From: Streptomyces sp. Ru62
Lineage (GTDB): Bacteria; Actinomycetota; Actinomycetes; Streptomycetales; Streptomycetaceae
NCBI RefSeq assembly: GCF_002920615.1
Contig: NZ_PQSU01000002.1
Coordinates: forward strand, 248,001-312,000
Length of the DNA: 64,000 nt
Direction of reading: 5' to 3'
Positions 18,701 to 26,513 of this stretch are shown one piece after another (position 1 is the first letter of the stretch; each line of letters starts with the position of its first letter). The notes under the pieces were generated by a model. It was not told where the DNA came from. It did not search any database and saw nothing but the letters and a program-made list of their open reading frames with translations. The position numbers and the translations under genes were made by a program.

Positions 18701-19479
18701 CGTCCTCCCGGCTCAGGTCGCGGTTGACGGCGCCGCAGATCTTCTGGACGGCCGCGGAGGGGCTGAGCAGCGGCCCGAGGAGCAGGGTCAGACGGTGCCC
18801 GCCCGCCAGGTTCGCCACCACCTGCCGTACGGCCTCGCCCCGCCCCTCGAACCAGGGCGCGTGCTCCGCCGTGAACGGTCCAGGCCCCGGTACGGGCAGA
18901 CCTGCTGTGCCGTCAGCCGGGGCCGGATCTCGCGCAGGGCCTCGGTCGGGGTGGCGTAGGCGATGTTCTGTCCGCGAGCGAGCGCGTCGGGCGCCGTGAT
19001 CTCGGTGAGCATGCCGATGACGAGGCCGGTCCGCAGATCGAGGACGGGCCCGCCGCTGAAGCCGGTGGTGAGGTCGTTGGCTTCGGTCAGCTGGAGGAGC
19101 CGGCCCCTGTTCGCGGTGGCCGTCAGCGGGTCGCCCGCCCGGCCGTAGCCGGAGTGCCCGGTCGGCGGTGCCTGCGCCGGGAAGCCGTACGACTGGACTT
19201 TGTGGCCCGCGCAGCCCTTCGCCGAGCCGAGCGGCAGCACTCTCGTGCCGGGGCGCGGCCTCCAGGCGTACGAAGGCGACGTCGTCGTGCTCGGGCGCCC
19301 GCCAGTCCTCGACGCGCCCCTCCAACCGTTCGGCAGACATGCGCGCAGGTGACGAGGACGTCCTCGGCGACCAGGAAACCCGCTCCGGCCACCCTCCCGT
19401 CCGGGGTGTGGAGCCGGGCCACCGCCATCGGGAGGACCAAGGGCAGCCCTTCGTCCGTTCCTCCGGCGGTGCTAGGCAT
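18701..19479 (-). pseudogene. Broken trypsin-like peptidase-nSTAND gene (N-terminal part)
   Basis: Starting at ATG 19479, the fragments in order are AGAGFLVAEDVLVTCAHVC (catalytic His), PEHDDVAFVRLE (Asp, different frame), LTTGFSGGPVLDLRTG (catalytic Ser, third frame), and the nSTAND entry CPYRGL then FTAEHAPWFEGRGEAV and RLTLLLGP. His, Asp and Ser are thus in different frames, so the protease cannot be made. At 18771 the P-loop is missing and the frame runs straight into PSAAVQKICGAVNRDLSRED, a segment expected near the C-terminus. The intact neighbour at 19472-19789 overlaps its start, as in working copies of this two-gene arrangement. Confidence 0.78.
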
Positions 19480-19789
19480 GCGTGTCCTGCCAGGACATCG
19501 TCACCTGGAGGTGGCAGGTGGCCCGGCCCTTGGTGATCACCGCCCCGGCCTCGACCGCGAGGTCCACCCCGAACTCGACGGTGATCCCGTCGGGCCGGGC
19601 CTTGCGCAACTGCGCCAGGGCGGTCTGTGCCGCCTGGGTGATCGGTTCCAGCGCCTCCTGGAGAGTCCGGGGTGCCTCGTGCAGGAACTCCCCGGCGCGC
19701 CCGGCCTTCACCGGTCCCTCCAGGCCGGCCGGTGCCTCGACCAGGATGGAGCCCCCGCCCTCCAGCGGGATCCGGGTCAGGAGTGTCAC
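19472..19789 (-). CDS. Trypco1-type (CU044_2847 family) companion protein
   Basis: A 105-residue protein: LLTRIPLEGGGSILVEAP at the start, a helical middle (RTLQEALEPITQAAQTALAQ) and a strand-rich end, VEFGVDLAVEAGAVITKG then ATCHLQVTMSW. This matches the small trypsin-co-occurring domain family that sits next to trypsin-like/nSTAND genes in actinobacterial conflict systems. It overlaps the start of the broken protease gene by 8 bp, so it was the first gene of that operon. Its frame is intact and the family motifs look complete, so it may still be made as an orphan. Function in such systems is predicted only. Confidence 0.75.
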   Translation of the reverse strand: MTLLTRIPLEGGGSILVEAPAGLEGPVKAGRAGEFLHEAPRTLQEALEPITQAAQTALAQLRKARPDGITVEFGVDLAVEAGAVITKGRATCHLQVTMSWQDTHA

Positions 19790-19896
19790 GGCGCCTCCTC
19801 CGTCGCGCGGGGGCGTCGGTCCCCGGTCCAGCCAGGATCGGTCACACCTGACGTGCGCCGCAGCCGGGAGGGGGCCGTACGGAGGAGACGCCGGAC

Positions 19897-19941
19897 GGCG
19901 GGCGGGTGCCCGCCAGGAGGTCGCGGCGGGCGGGTGCCCGC
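19897..19941. repeat. Short direct repeat at the end of the GH3 gene
   Basis: CGGCGGGCGGGTGCCCGC occurs at 19897-19914 and again at 19924-19941; each copy contains the palindrome GCGGGTGCCCGC. The second copy touches the GH3 stop codon. It may act as a double terminator hairpin or be a small duplication. Confidence 0.55.
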
Positions 19942-21830
19942 TAGTAGGTCAGCCCGTGACCGATCGGGTACAGCACCCGCGTGGGGTCGTCCGCCCGCTG
20001 CACCGGCACCGGCAGCTTCCCGCGCGGTCCGACCCGGCCCGCGATCACCCGTGCGGCGGCGCGCAGTTCGACGTCCGTCCAGCAGTACGTGGCCAGGCAG
20101 GCGCGGACGGAGGGGAGCTGCGCGATGTCGTACGGGTTGCGGACGGCCAGCGCGACCACCGGCGTGCCCGTGGCCAGCAGACGTTCCACCAGGGTGCGCT
20201 GGGTGCTGGACGCCGTCACGTTGTACGTGGCCACGATCACCGCGTCCGCGTCCCGCGCGGCGGTGACCGCCTGGTCGATGGCCGCCGCGGAGGGCGAGGT
20301 GCCGGTGGACAGGGCCGTGGCGGTGAAGCCCAGGTCGGTGAGGGCGGCGGCCAGCACGCCGGTGGGCGGGCCGGTGGTGCCGGACGGGGAGGCCGGGTCG
20401 GCGCCGACGACCAGCAGCCTGCGCCGCGTGCGGCGGTCGAGGGGCAGGGTGGCGTCCTCGTTGACCAGCAGGGTGGTGGTGCGTTCGGCGATGCGGTCGG
20501 CCGTGGCCAGATGGGCTTTGGTGCCCACCGTCCGGTCGACGTCCGCCCGGTCGGCCCACGGGCGGTCGAAGAGTCCGCGCCGGGCCTTCAGGCGCAGGAT
20601 GCGCAGGATCGATTCGTCCAGGCGGGCCTCGGTCAGCTCGCCCTCCCGCACGGCCCTCAGCACCGCTTTCCAGGCCACGTCCAGCGACGGCGGGTTGAGC
20701 AACTGGTCCACGCCGGCCTTGAGCGCGAGCACCGGCACCCGGTCGTCGCCGTACTTGGTGCGCACACCCTGCATGCCGAGCGAGTCGGTGATCACGACCC
20801 CGTCGTAGCCGAGTTCCCCGCGCAGGATGCCGGTCAGGATCGGGCGGGAGAGGGTCGCCGGGTCGCCGGAGTCGTCCAGGGCCGGGAACTGGATGTGCGC
20901 GGTCATGATCGAGTCGATGCCCGCCCGGATCGCGGCCCGGAAGGGTACGGCGTCCAGCTCCTCCCACAGTTCACGGCTGTGGGTGATGACCGGGAAGCCG
21001 TAGTGGCTGTCGACGGCGGTGTCCCCGTGGCCCGGGAAGTGCTTGGCGGTGGCGGCGACCCCCGCCGCCTGATAGCCCTTCACCTCGGCGGCGACCAGCC
21101 CGGCCACGGCCTCCGGGTCGGCGCCGAAGGAGCGGACGCCGATGACCGGGTTGGCCGGGTTGACGTTCACGTCGGCGTCGGGGGAGTAGTCCTGGTTGAC
21201 GCCCATCGCGCGCAGCTCGGCACCGGAGATCCGGCCCAGGGCGCGGGCGTCGGAGCGGGAGCCGCCCGCGCCGATCGCCATGGCGCCGGGGAAGAGGGTG
21301 GCGGGCTTGCCGATCCGGCACACCGCGCCGTGCTCCTGGTCGGTGGCGATGAGCACCGGCAGGCCGCGCGGCTGGTCCAGGGAGGCCCGCTGGATGCCGT
21401 TGGAGAGGTCGGCGATCTGGTGCGGGTCGCGGGTGTTGTGCGCCCAGGCGAAGTAGATGATGCCGCCGACCCGGTACTTGGCGATCAGCTCGGCGGCGGT
21501 GCGGACGCCGATCTCGTTGAGGTTGGCGTCGATGTCGGCCTGGTCGGGGGCGGTTGCGGAGTGGCCGTAGACCCGCATCACGAAGAGCTGGCCGACCTTC
21601 TCCTCCAGCGTCATGCGGGAGATCAGGGCGCGCAGCCGGCGGTCGTCGGGGGTGGCGGCGTGGGCGGTCGTCGGTACGGTCAGCGCGGCGGTGAGGCCCG
21701 CGGTCGCGGCGAGGACGGCGCGCCTGGACGGACGCGCGGTGTGTCTGCCCGCGCCGGCGGAGTTCTCCGTGCCTTCCGTGCCGGTGCCGCTTCCCGTGCC
21801 GGTGTCGCTACCCGTGCTGGTGTGGTGCAC
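19941..21830 (-). CDS. Tat-exported GH3 beta-N-acetylhexosaminidase-like enzyme
   Basis: A 629-residue glycoside hydrolase family 3 protein. The long N-terminus ends in a twin-arginine leader (RPSRRAVLAATAG) cut near AHAATP. The catalytic TIM barrel has MTLEEKVGQLF, KHFPGHGDTAVDSHYGFP (Lys-His substrate motif plus the Asp-Ser-His loop used as acid/base in NagZ-type enzymes) and VVITDSLGMQGV with the nucleophile Asp. A second alpha/beta sandwich domain follows (about residues 430-629). These features favour an N-acetylglucosaminidase acting on cell-wall or chitin fragments outside the membrane. Start: GTG with GGAAGGAG 5 bases upstream. Confidence 0.88.
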   Translation of the reverse strand: MHHTSTGSDTGTGSGTGTEGTENSAGAGRHTARPSRRAVLAATAGLTAALTVPTTAHAATPDDRRLRALISRMTLEEKVGQLFVMRVYGHSATAPDQADIDANLNEIGVRTAAELIAKYRVGGIIYFAWAHNTRDPHQIADLSNGIQRASLDQPRGLPVLIATDQEHGAVCRIGKPATLFPGAMAIGAGGSRSDARALGRISGAELRAMGVNQDYSPDADVNVNPANPVIGVRSFGADPEAVAGLVAAEVKGYQAAGVAATAKHFPGHGDTAVDSHYGFPVITHSRELWEELDAVPFRAAIRAGIDSIMTAHIQFPALDDSGDPATLSRPILTGILRGELGYDGVVITDSLGMQGVRTKYGDDRVPVLALKAGVDQLLNPPSLDVAWKAVLRAVREGELTEARLDESILRILRLKARRGLFDRPWADRADVDRTVGTKAHLATADRIAERTTTLLVNEDATLPLDRRTRRRLLVVGADPASPSGTTGPPTGVLAAALTDLGFTATALSTGTSPSAAAIDQAVTAARDADAVIVATYNVTASSTQRTLVERLLATGTPVVALAVRNPYDIAQLPSVRACLATYCWTDVELRAAARVIAGRVGPRGKLPVPVQRADDPTRVLYPIGHGLTY

Positions 21831-21861
21831 GTGCGCTCCTTCCAGAGGAGAACCGCTGAAG

Positions 21862-21898
21862 GAAACTTCCGAGGAGTCACCAATATCCGGGAAGTTTC
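21862..21898. promoter_or_regulatory. Inverted repeat upstream of the GH3 gene
   Basis: GAAACTTCC (21862-21870) and GGAAGTTTC (21890-21898) are perfect inverted arms 19 bases apart, 32-68 bases upstream of the GH3 start, in the divergent region. The first arm is itself within the near-palindrome GGAAACTTCC. It looks like a paired operator; the regulator is unknown. Confidence 0.5.
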
Positions 21899-22028
21899 TT
21901 TCCGTCAAGGGAATGCACAGTACCCACGAACGGCGGCCGACCGGGCATTCGCGGTGCGCGTCCGGACGTTCCCCGGCCTCCAAGGGGCTCGCTGGACCGG
22001 TGGGCGCCGGCCGTGGAGGATCACCGGT

Positions 22029-22625
22029 ATGACCACACGCGCGTACCTGATCCTGCACGGCTGGCAGAACCACCGCCCGCCGGAGCACTGGCAGCACTGG
22101 CTCGCCGACCGGCTCACCGCACTCGGCCACCGGGTCGGCTATCCGCAGCTGCCCGACGCCGACGACCCCGACCTGGACGTCTGGCTCGGCGAACTCGCCC
22201 GCCACCTGGAGGAGTTGAACGACGTCCCCGGCGAGCGGGTCGTGGTGGCCCACAGTCTGTCCGCCGTGCTGTGGCTGCACGCCGCCGCCCGGGGCATGAA
22301 GCAGCAGCGGTACGCGGACCGGGTGCTGCTCGTCTCCCCGCCGTCCGGTCCCGTCCTCGCCGGGTACCCGGAGGTGGCCGCCTTCGCCCCGCCCGCGCTG
22401 GACTTCACCCTGCCCGGGCCGACGCGGCTGGTCGCGGGCGACGACGACCCGTACTGCCCCGGGGGCGCGGACACGGTCTTCGCCGAGCCGCTCGGCATCC
22501 CCGCCGACGTCCTGCCCGGCGCCGCCCACCTCGACCTGGACGCCGGGTACGGTCCCTGGCCGGCGGTCCTTGACTGGTGCCTCAGCGGCACCGCACCGCT
22601 CACGGTGCGTCCGGCACCGCGCTAG
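22029..22625 (+). CDS. RBBP9/YdeN-family alpha/beta hydrolase
   Basis: A 198-residue compact serine hydrolase. Motifs are LILHGWQNHRPPEHWQHWL at the N-terminus (oxyanion region), VVVAHSLSAVLWLHAA (nucleophile Ser about residue 78), VAGDDDPYCPGG (acid) and GAAHLDLDAGYG (His). This is the order and spacing of the RBBP9/YdeN family, whose substrates are mostly unknown esters. ATG at 22029 has GGAGG 9 bases upstream; the very long upstream frame is read-through across the GH3 gene. Its last 26 bp overlap the end of the convergent MFS gene. Confidence 0.87.
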   Translation: MTTRAYLILHGWQNHRPPEHWQHWLADRLTALGHRVGYPQLPDADDPDLDVWLGELARHLEELNDVPGERVVVAHSLSAVLWLHAAARGMKQQRYADRVLLVSPPSGPVLAGYPEVAAFAPPALDFTLPGPTRLVAGDDDPYCPGGADTVFAEPLGIPADVLPGAAHLDLDAGYGPWPAVLDWCLSGTAPLTVRPAPR

Positions 22626-23841
22626 CCCCGTCCCGCAGTTCGGGTGTCGTCGTCGCGACCGCCGCCACCGCCAGCACGCACAGCAGACCGCCGCTGATCA
22701 GGGCGGTCGTGCCCGACGTCCAGCCGGCGAGCAGGCCGCCGCGCGCGTTGCCGAGGCTGGGACCCGCCTGGCCGACGATCTGCTCGGCCGCCGTGACCCG
22801 GCCGAGCAGCGCGTCCGGGGTGCGGGTCTGCACGATCGTGGAGCGGGAGACCACGGCCGTGGCGTCCGCCGCGCCGGCCAGCGCGAGCAGGACCAGGCCC
22901 AGCCAGGGGTTGCCGGCCAGGCCGAACAGCACCAGGGCCGCGCCCCAGGTGGCGGACGCGCACAGCATCACCGGGCCCGGCCGGGCGAGCCGGGTCAGCG
23001 GGCCGGACAGCGCGGTCGCGGCGACCCCGCCCACCGCCAGCGCCGACAGGAACAGGCCGAGGGTGCGCGGGTCGTCCCCGAACCGCTCGGCGTTCACCAG
23101 CGGGAACAGGCTCACCGGGAACGACAGCACGGTGGCGGCGAGGTCGGTGACCAGCGCGCCCCGCACCACCCGGTGCCCGGCCAGGAACCGCAGCCCGTCC
23201 AGCACCCCGTGCAGCCCGGCCCGCGACGGCTCGCCCTGCGGCGGCAGCGCCGGCAGCCCGCGGGCGCCGTAGAAGGCGAGGCCGAAGCTGAGGGCGTCCA
23301 GCAGATAGCAGACGCCGATGCCGAACCAGCCGAGCAGCAGCCCGGCCAGGGCGGGACCGAGCAGCATCATCGACTGACCGGTCACCTGCTGGAGCGCCAG
23401 CCCGGCGGCCACCTGCTCCTTGGGCAGCAGCCGCGGTACGAACACCCCGGCGGCCGGGGCGCCCAGCGCGCCGAAGCCCGACTGCACGGCGACGAGGAGC
23501 AGGACGACCGCCGGCGGCACGTGCCCGGTGAAGCCCTGCACGGCGAGCAGCAGCGAGCAGGCCGCCTGGCCCACGGTCGCCGCGAGGAAGACCCGGCGCC
23601 GGTCGGCCCGGTCCACCCACGCCCCGGCGAACAGCCCGAACACCACCAGCGGCAGTGCCTGGGCCAGCCCGACGGCGCCGGTCCACGCGGTGCTGCGGGT
23701 CTGGTCCCAGACCTGGTACATGACCGTCACCATGGTCATGAACCCGCCCAGCACGGACACGGTCCGGCCGATCAGCAGCCGCCGGAAGACAGGTGAGGTG
23801 CGCAGGGGGCGTACATCGATGAGCGAGCGGGTGAGGCTCAT
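22600..23841 (-). CDS. MFS transporter (EntS-like exporter)
   Basis: A 413-residue membrane protein with about 12 hydrophobic helices in two halves. Family motifs include FRRLLIGRTVSVLGGFMTMV in helix 1, the loop-2/3 motif GAWVDRADRRRVFLAA and YQVWDQTRSTAWTGAVG. It resembles the EntS/drug-efflux type of the major facilitator superfamily and would export a small molecule by proton antiport; the substrate is not evident. The ATG at 23841 is followed directly by an amphipathic start; the open frame to 24108 is not supported. It converges with, and overlaps, the YdeN-like hydrolase. Confidence 0.88.
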   Translation of the reverse strand: MSLTRSLIDVRPLRTSPVFRRLLIGRTVSVLGGFMTMVTVMYQVWDQTRSTAWTGAVGLAQALPLVVFGLFAGAWVDRADRRRVFLAATVGQAACSLLLAVQGFTGHVPPAVVLLLVAVQSGFGALGAPAAGVFVPRLLPKEQVAAGLALQQVTGQSMMLLGPALAGLLLGWFGIGVCYLLDALSFGLAFYGARGLPALPPQGEPSRAGLHGVLDGLRFLAGHRVVRGALVTDLAATVLSFPVSLFPLVNAERFGDDPRTLGLFLSALAVGGVAATALSGPLTRLARPGPVMLCASATWGAALVLFGLAGNPWLGLVLLALAGAADATAVVSRSTIVQTRTPDALLGRVTAAEQIVGQAGPSLGNARGGLLAGWTSGTTALISGGLLCVLAVAAVATTTPELRDGASAVPDAP

Positions 23842-23962
23842 GAGCGGAAGTGGGCGCACGGCCCCGGTGGCTGGATCACCGGGGGAGGGTAACCGGCCGC
23901 CGACGCCCTGGCCAGCGAATTCGGCGCGGGCATCGGCTGTGACGCGGGTGGACCAGCGGGGG

Positions 23963-23980
23963 CCGGGGCCTGGGCCCCGG
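23963..23980 (-). terminator. Hairpin terminator after the alpha/beta hydrolase
   Basis: CCGGGG-cctggg-CCCCGG (stem can extend to 8 bp) lies about 90 bases beyond the stop of the minus-strand hydrolase gene at 24068 and upstream of the MFS gene. Confidence 0.45.
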
Positions 23981-24067
23981 AGCACCGCGCACGTGACGCC
24001 GCTCGGCCGCTCGCCGGGCGACGACGCGAAGCGTCGACAGGCCCTCCAGGGCCGTGCGAGGTCGTGA

Positions 24068-24946
24068 TCAGCGGGTGCCCGAGGGAGGTCGACGCACCGC
24101 GGCCTCACCCGGGCCCCGGTCAGGAAGGGTTTCGAGGAACTCGGCCAGGAGGGCGTTGAACCGGGCCGGCTGCTCCATGTTGGGGAAGTGTGCGGTGTTC
24201 TCCACCGACACCGCGCGGCCGTCGGGCACCGTGCGGACCAGACGCTCGGCCATCGCGATGTGATCGCTCACGTCGAGGGCGCCGATGATCGCCAGGACGG
24301 GAACGTCGATAAAGGCCGCGCGCCGCCAGGTCTGCGGAACCGGTACGCGATGGTCCGGTTCGCCGGCCCTGTGCTTGGAGATCGTCCGGGACGCCATCGC
24401 GCGCAGGCGGCTCACGACGTCCGCATCGACTTCGCCGGGCGAGCGGTGCGGGCCCGCAGCGAAGCGCACGTGCCCGTCGAGCCAGCCCTCGATGTCGCCG
24501 GCCGCCAGTGCACCGTTCTGCTCCCCGAGGACCTCCAGGCTCCAGGGATCCTCGAAGTACGGTTCGCTGGTCCCCACGCCGCTGACGACCACGGCGCGCA
24601 CCAGTTCGGGATGTTCGAGCGCGGTGTCGACCGCGGTGCCCCCGCCCATCGAGACCCCGACGAGCACCGCGGGCCCGGCATCGAGACGGCGCAGCAGCGC
24701 TGCCAGATCGTCGGCCGGACGGAACGGCCGGGTCGCGTTCGAGGAGGCGCCGTGTCCGCGGGCGTCCGGTGCGATGACCCGGTAGTGCGGGGCGAACGCC
24801 GTTGTCTGGTCGTCCCACATGCTGTGATCGAAGAACCCGGCATGGAGCAGCACCAGCGGCTGCCCCGTGCCGGTGTCGCGATAGGCGAGGGAGCCGTCGG
24901 AGGTCGCGAACGAACGCGTCCCGGAGTGCTCGGCGAAGGCAGCCAT
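24068..24946 (-). CDS. Alpha/beta-fold hydrolase
   Basis: A 292-residue hydrolase. Motifs: GQPLVLLHAGFFDHSMWDDQ (oxyanion loop), VIAPDARGHGASS, the nucleophile elbow VLVGVSMGGGTAV (Ser about residue 105), the acid in AIIGALDVSDH and the His in VENTAHFPNMEQP. This is the layout of peroxidase/lactonase-like and esterase members; the reaction is not specified. ATG 24946 is chosen because the conserved N-terminus begins there. The start codon lies inside an inverted repeat shared with the divergent MarR gene 57 bp away, so the MarR protein very probably controls it. Confidence 0.87.
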   Translation of the reverse strand: MAAFAEHSGTRSFATSDGSLAYRDTGTGQPLVLLHAGFFDHSMWDDQTTAFAPHYRVIAPDARGHGASSNATRPFRPADDLAALLRRLDAGPAVLVGVSMGGGTAVDTALEHPELVRAVVVSGVGTSEPYFEDPWSLEVLGEQNGALAAGDIEGWLDGHVRFAAGPHRSPGEVDADVVSRLRAMASRTISKHRAGEPDHRVPVPQTWRRAAFIDVPVLAIIGALDVSDHIAMAERLVRTVPDGRAVSVENTAHFPNMEQPARFNALLAEFLETLPDRGPGEAAVRRPPSGTR

Positions 24947-25009
24947 GACAACCAAGGTGTCATCATTGTCGAGGATTGGCAACCGAGGTGTCATTCTTGG
25001 GGCATGACA
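24945..25009. promoter_or_regulatory. MarR operator array between divergent genes
   Basis: ATGACA-accaagg-TGTCAT (24945-24963) is a perfect 6-bp inverted repeat covering the hydrolase start codon. A direct copy of its right part, CAACCGAGGTGTCAT (24980-24994), follows 31 bp later, and ATGACA recurs at 25004-25009 over the MarR start codon. The pattern fits a MarR dimer binding two or three sites and repressing both genes. Confidence 0.65.
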
Positions 25010-25477
25010 GGCACCGACACCCCACTGCCGCCCGACGAGCTCGCCGACCGACTGACGGAGGTGTTCACCCTGGTGGGGCCGCTGTACCGGCGGGTGCACC
25101 GCAAGGTGGAGCAGGCCGAGCCGATCGAGGGGCTGTCCGTCGGCGTGCGCGCGGTCCTGGATCTGTTGCGTCAGCACGGACCCATGACCGTCCCTCAACT
25201 CGGCCGCGCCCAGACGCTCAGCCGGCAGTTCGTGCAGCGCATGGTCAACGATGCCGCCGCGCAGCACCTGGTCGAGGTCATCCCCAACCCCGCCCACCAG
25301 CGGTCCTCACTGATCCGGCTGACCGCCGACGGCATGGCCGCCATCACCGCGGTACGCGCCCGCGAACACGCGGCCCTGCGGCAGGTGGGCGGCAACCTCA
25401 CCGGCGCCGAAGTGGACGCGTGCGTGCACGTCCTGACCCGGATGCTCGCGCTCTTCGACGACGCCGACGTGCCCTAG
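25004..25477 (+). CDS. MarR-family transcriptional regulator
   Basis: A 157-residue winged-helix repressor. The DNA-binding core is GPMTVPQLGRAQTLSRQFVQ (helix-turn-helix, about residues 62-81), followed by the wing IPNPAHQRSSLIRLT and a C-terminal dimerisation helix. The ligand-sensing function is typical of MarR proteins that respond to phenolic or oxidised compounds. It is divergent from the alpha/beta hydrolase, with operator-like repeats over both start codons. Its stop abuts the stop of the convergent TIM-barrel gene with no gap. ATG 25004 gives the usual family length; the longer upstream frame is antisense to the hydrolase. Confidence 0.9.
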   Translation: MTGTDTPLPPDELADRLTEVFTLVGPLYRRVHRKVEQAEPIEGLSVGVRAVLDLLRQHGPMTVPQLGRAQTLSRQFVQRMVNDAAAQHLVEVIPNPAHQRSSLIRLTADGMAAITAVRAREHAALRQVGGNLTGAEVDACVHVLTRMLALFDDADVP

Positions 25478-26278
25478 CTAGGCCGCTTCGCCCAGCACCC
25501 TCAGCAGATGCTCGCGGCCGGCGCCGAGCAGCCCCGGAAGCGGCGCGGCCCCCTCGTACCAGCGCTTCTCGTACTCCCAGCACAGCCAGCCGTCCCAGTG
25601 GTGCCGGGACAGCACGTCCACGCACTCGGTGAGCGGCAGCACGCCGGTGCCGAGCGGCAGGGGGGTGGGGTCCTCGGCGGAGGCGATGTCCTTGACCTGG
25701 ACGTAGCCCAGGTGCGGGGCGAGGGCCGCGTAGGTGTCCGACGGCTGCTCACCACCCAGCCAGGTGTGCATCACGTCCCACAGCGCGCCCACCTGCCGGT
25801 GCCCGACCGGGCCGAGGATCCGGATCGCGTCGGCGCCGGTGCGGTGCGAGTCGTGGGTCTCCAGCAGGATCCGGACGCCCAGGGCGGCGGCGTCCTCGGC
25901 GGCGGTGCCGAGCCGCCGGGCGGCGATCGCGTCCGACTCCTCGCGGGGCCGCTCCGGGTCGGCGCCGGGGAAGACCCGGACGAAGGGCGCGCCGAGGTCG
26001 TGGGCCAGCCGCAGGAGGTCCCGGATCTCCGCGAGTACGGGCGCGTCGTCGCCCGGGGCGGCGACGCGCGCGTACCCGGCGAGGCCCAGCAGCTCGACCC
26101 CGGCGTCCCGGAACAGGGCCGCGGTCTCGGCGCGTCGGGCGGGTGCCAGGCCGGGGTGCACCGGCTCCTCGGGATGGGCGCGCAGTTCGACACCGTGGTA
26201 GCCGTGCGCGGTCGCGAGCGCGAGGACCTCCGGGACGGGCAGGCCGGGGACACCGAGAGTGGAGAACGCCAGCTTCAT
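25478..26278 (-). CDS. Sugar phosphate isomerase/epimerase-like TIM barrel
   Basis: A 266-residue xylose-isomerase-like TIM barrel. Visible are KLAFSTLGVPGLPVPEVL at strand 1, GYHGVELRAHPEEP, RILLETHDSHRTG (metal-binding Glu), LWDVMHTWLGGE (Asp/His), LGYVQVKDIASAED and WLCWEYEKRWYEG, which together supply the metal ligands of the AP2Ec/IolE-like fold. It probably isomerises or epimerises a sugar or inositol derivative. ATG 26278 gives a clean strand 1. It is converged upon by the MarR gene, and I see no obvious metabolic partner next to it. Confidence 0.85.
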   Translation of the reverse strand: MKLAFSTLGVPGLPVPEVLALATAHGYHGVELRAHPEEPVHPGLAPARRAETAALFRDAGVELLGLAGYARVAAPGDDAPVLAEIRDLLRLAHDLGAPFVRVFPGADPERPREESDAIAARRLGTAAEDAAALGVRILLETHDSHRTGADAIRILGPVGHRQVGALWDVMHTWLGGEQPSDTYAALAPHLGYVQVKDIASAEDPTPLPLGTGVLPLTECVDVLSRHHWDGWLCWEYEKRWYEGAAPLPGLLGAGREHLLRVLGEAA

Positions 26279-26513
26279 GGGCAGGGACCCTACTCGCCCC
26301 GCCCGCCACTCGCGCGATCCACACAACACGATCCACCACGCTGGGCCGACCGGGGCCGGGGACACCGCGCTCCGGGGTCACTGGGTGCTGTGGAGGGATG
26401 ATGCCCTGCGTCGCTCGCCTGGTGCGGCCGGTGCGCGTGCCAGGTCGTGGCCGGTGTGGACCTGGCCGGCGATGAAGGCGAGGTCGTAGGGCGCTGTCGA
26501 AGGACGCCCCGCG

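Noticed and set aside
19482-22028. Plus-strand extension of the YdeN-like hydrolase to 1047 codons
   Set aside because: Antisense to the GH3 gene; the hydrolase motifs begin at 22029.
26385-26513. Minus-strand fragment reading PYDLAFIAGQVHTGHDLARA
   Set aside because: Coding-like but no start and no family recognised; may be a remnant of an older gene. Not enough to annotate.
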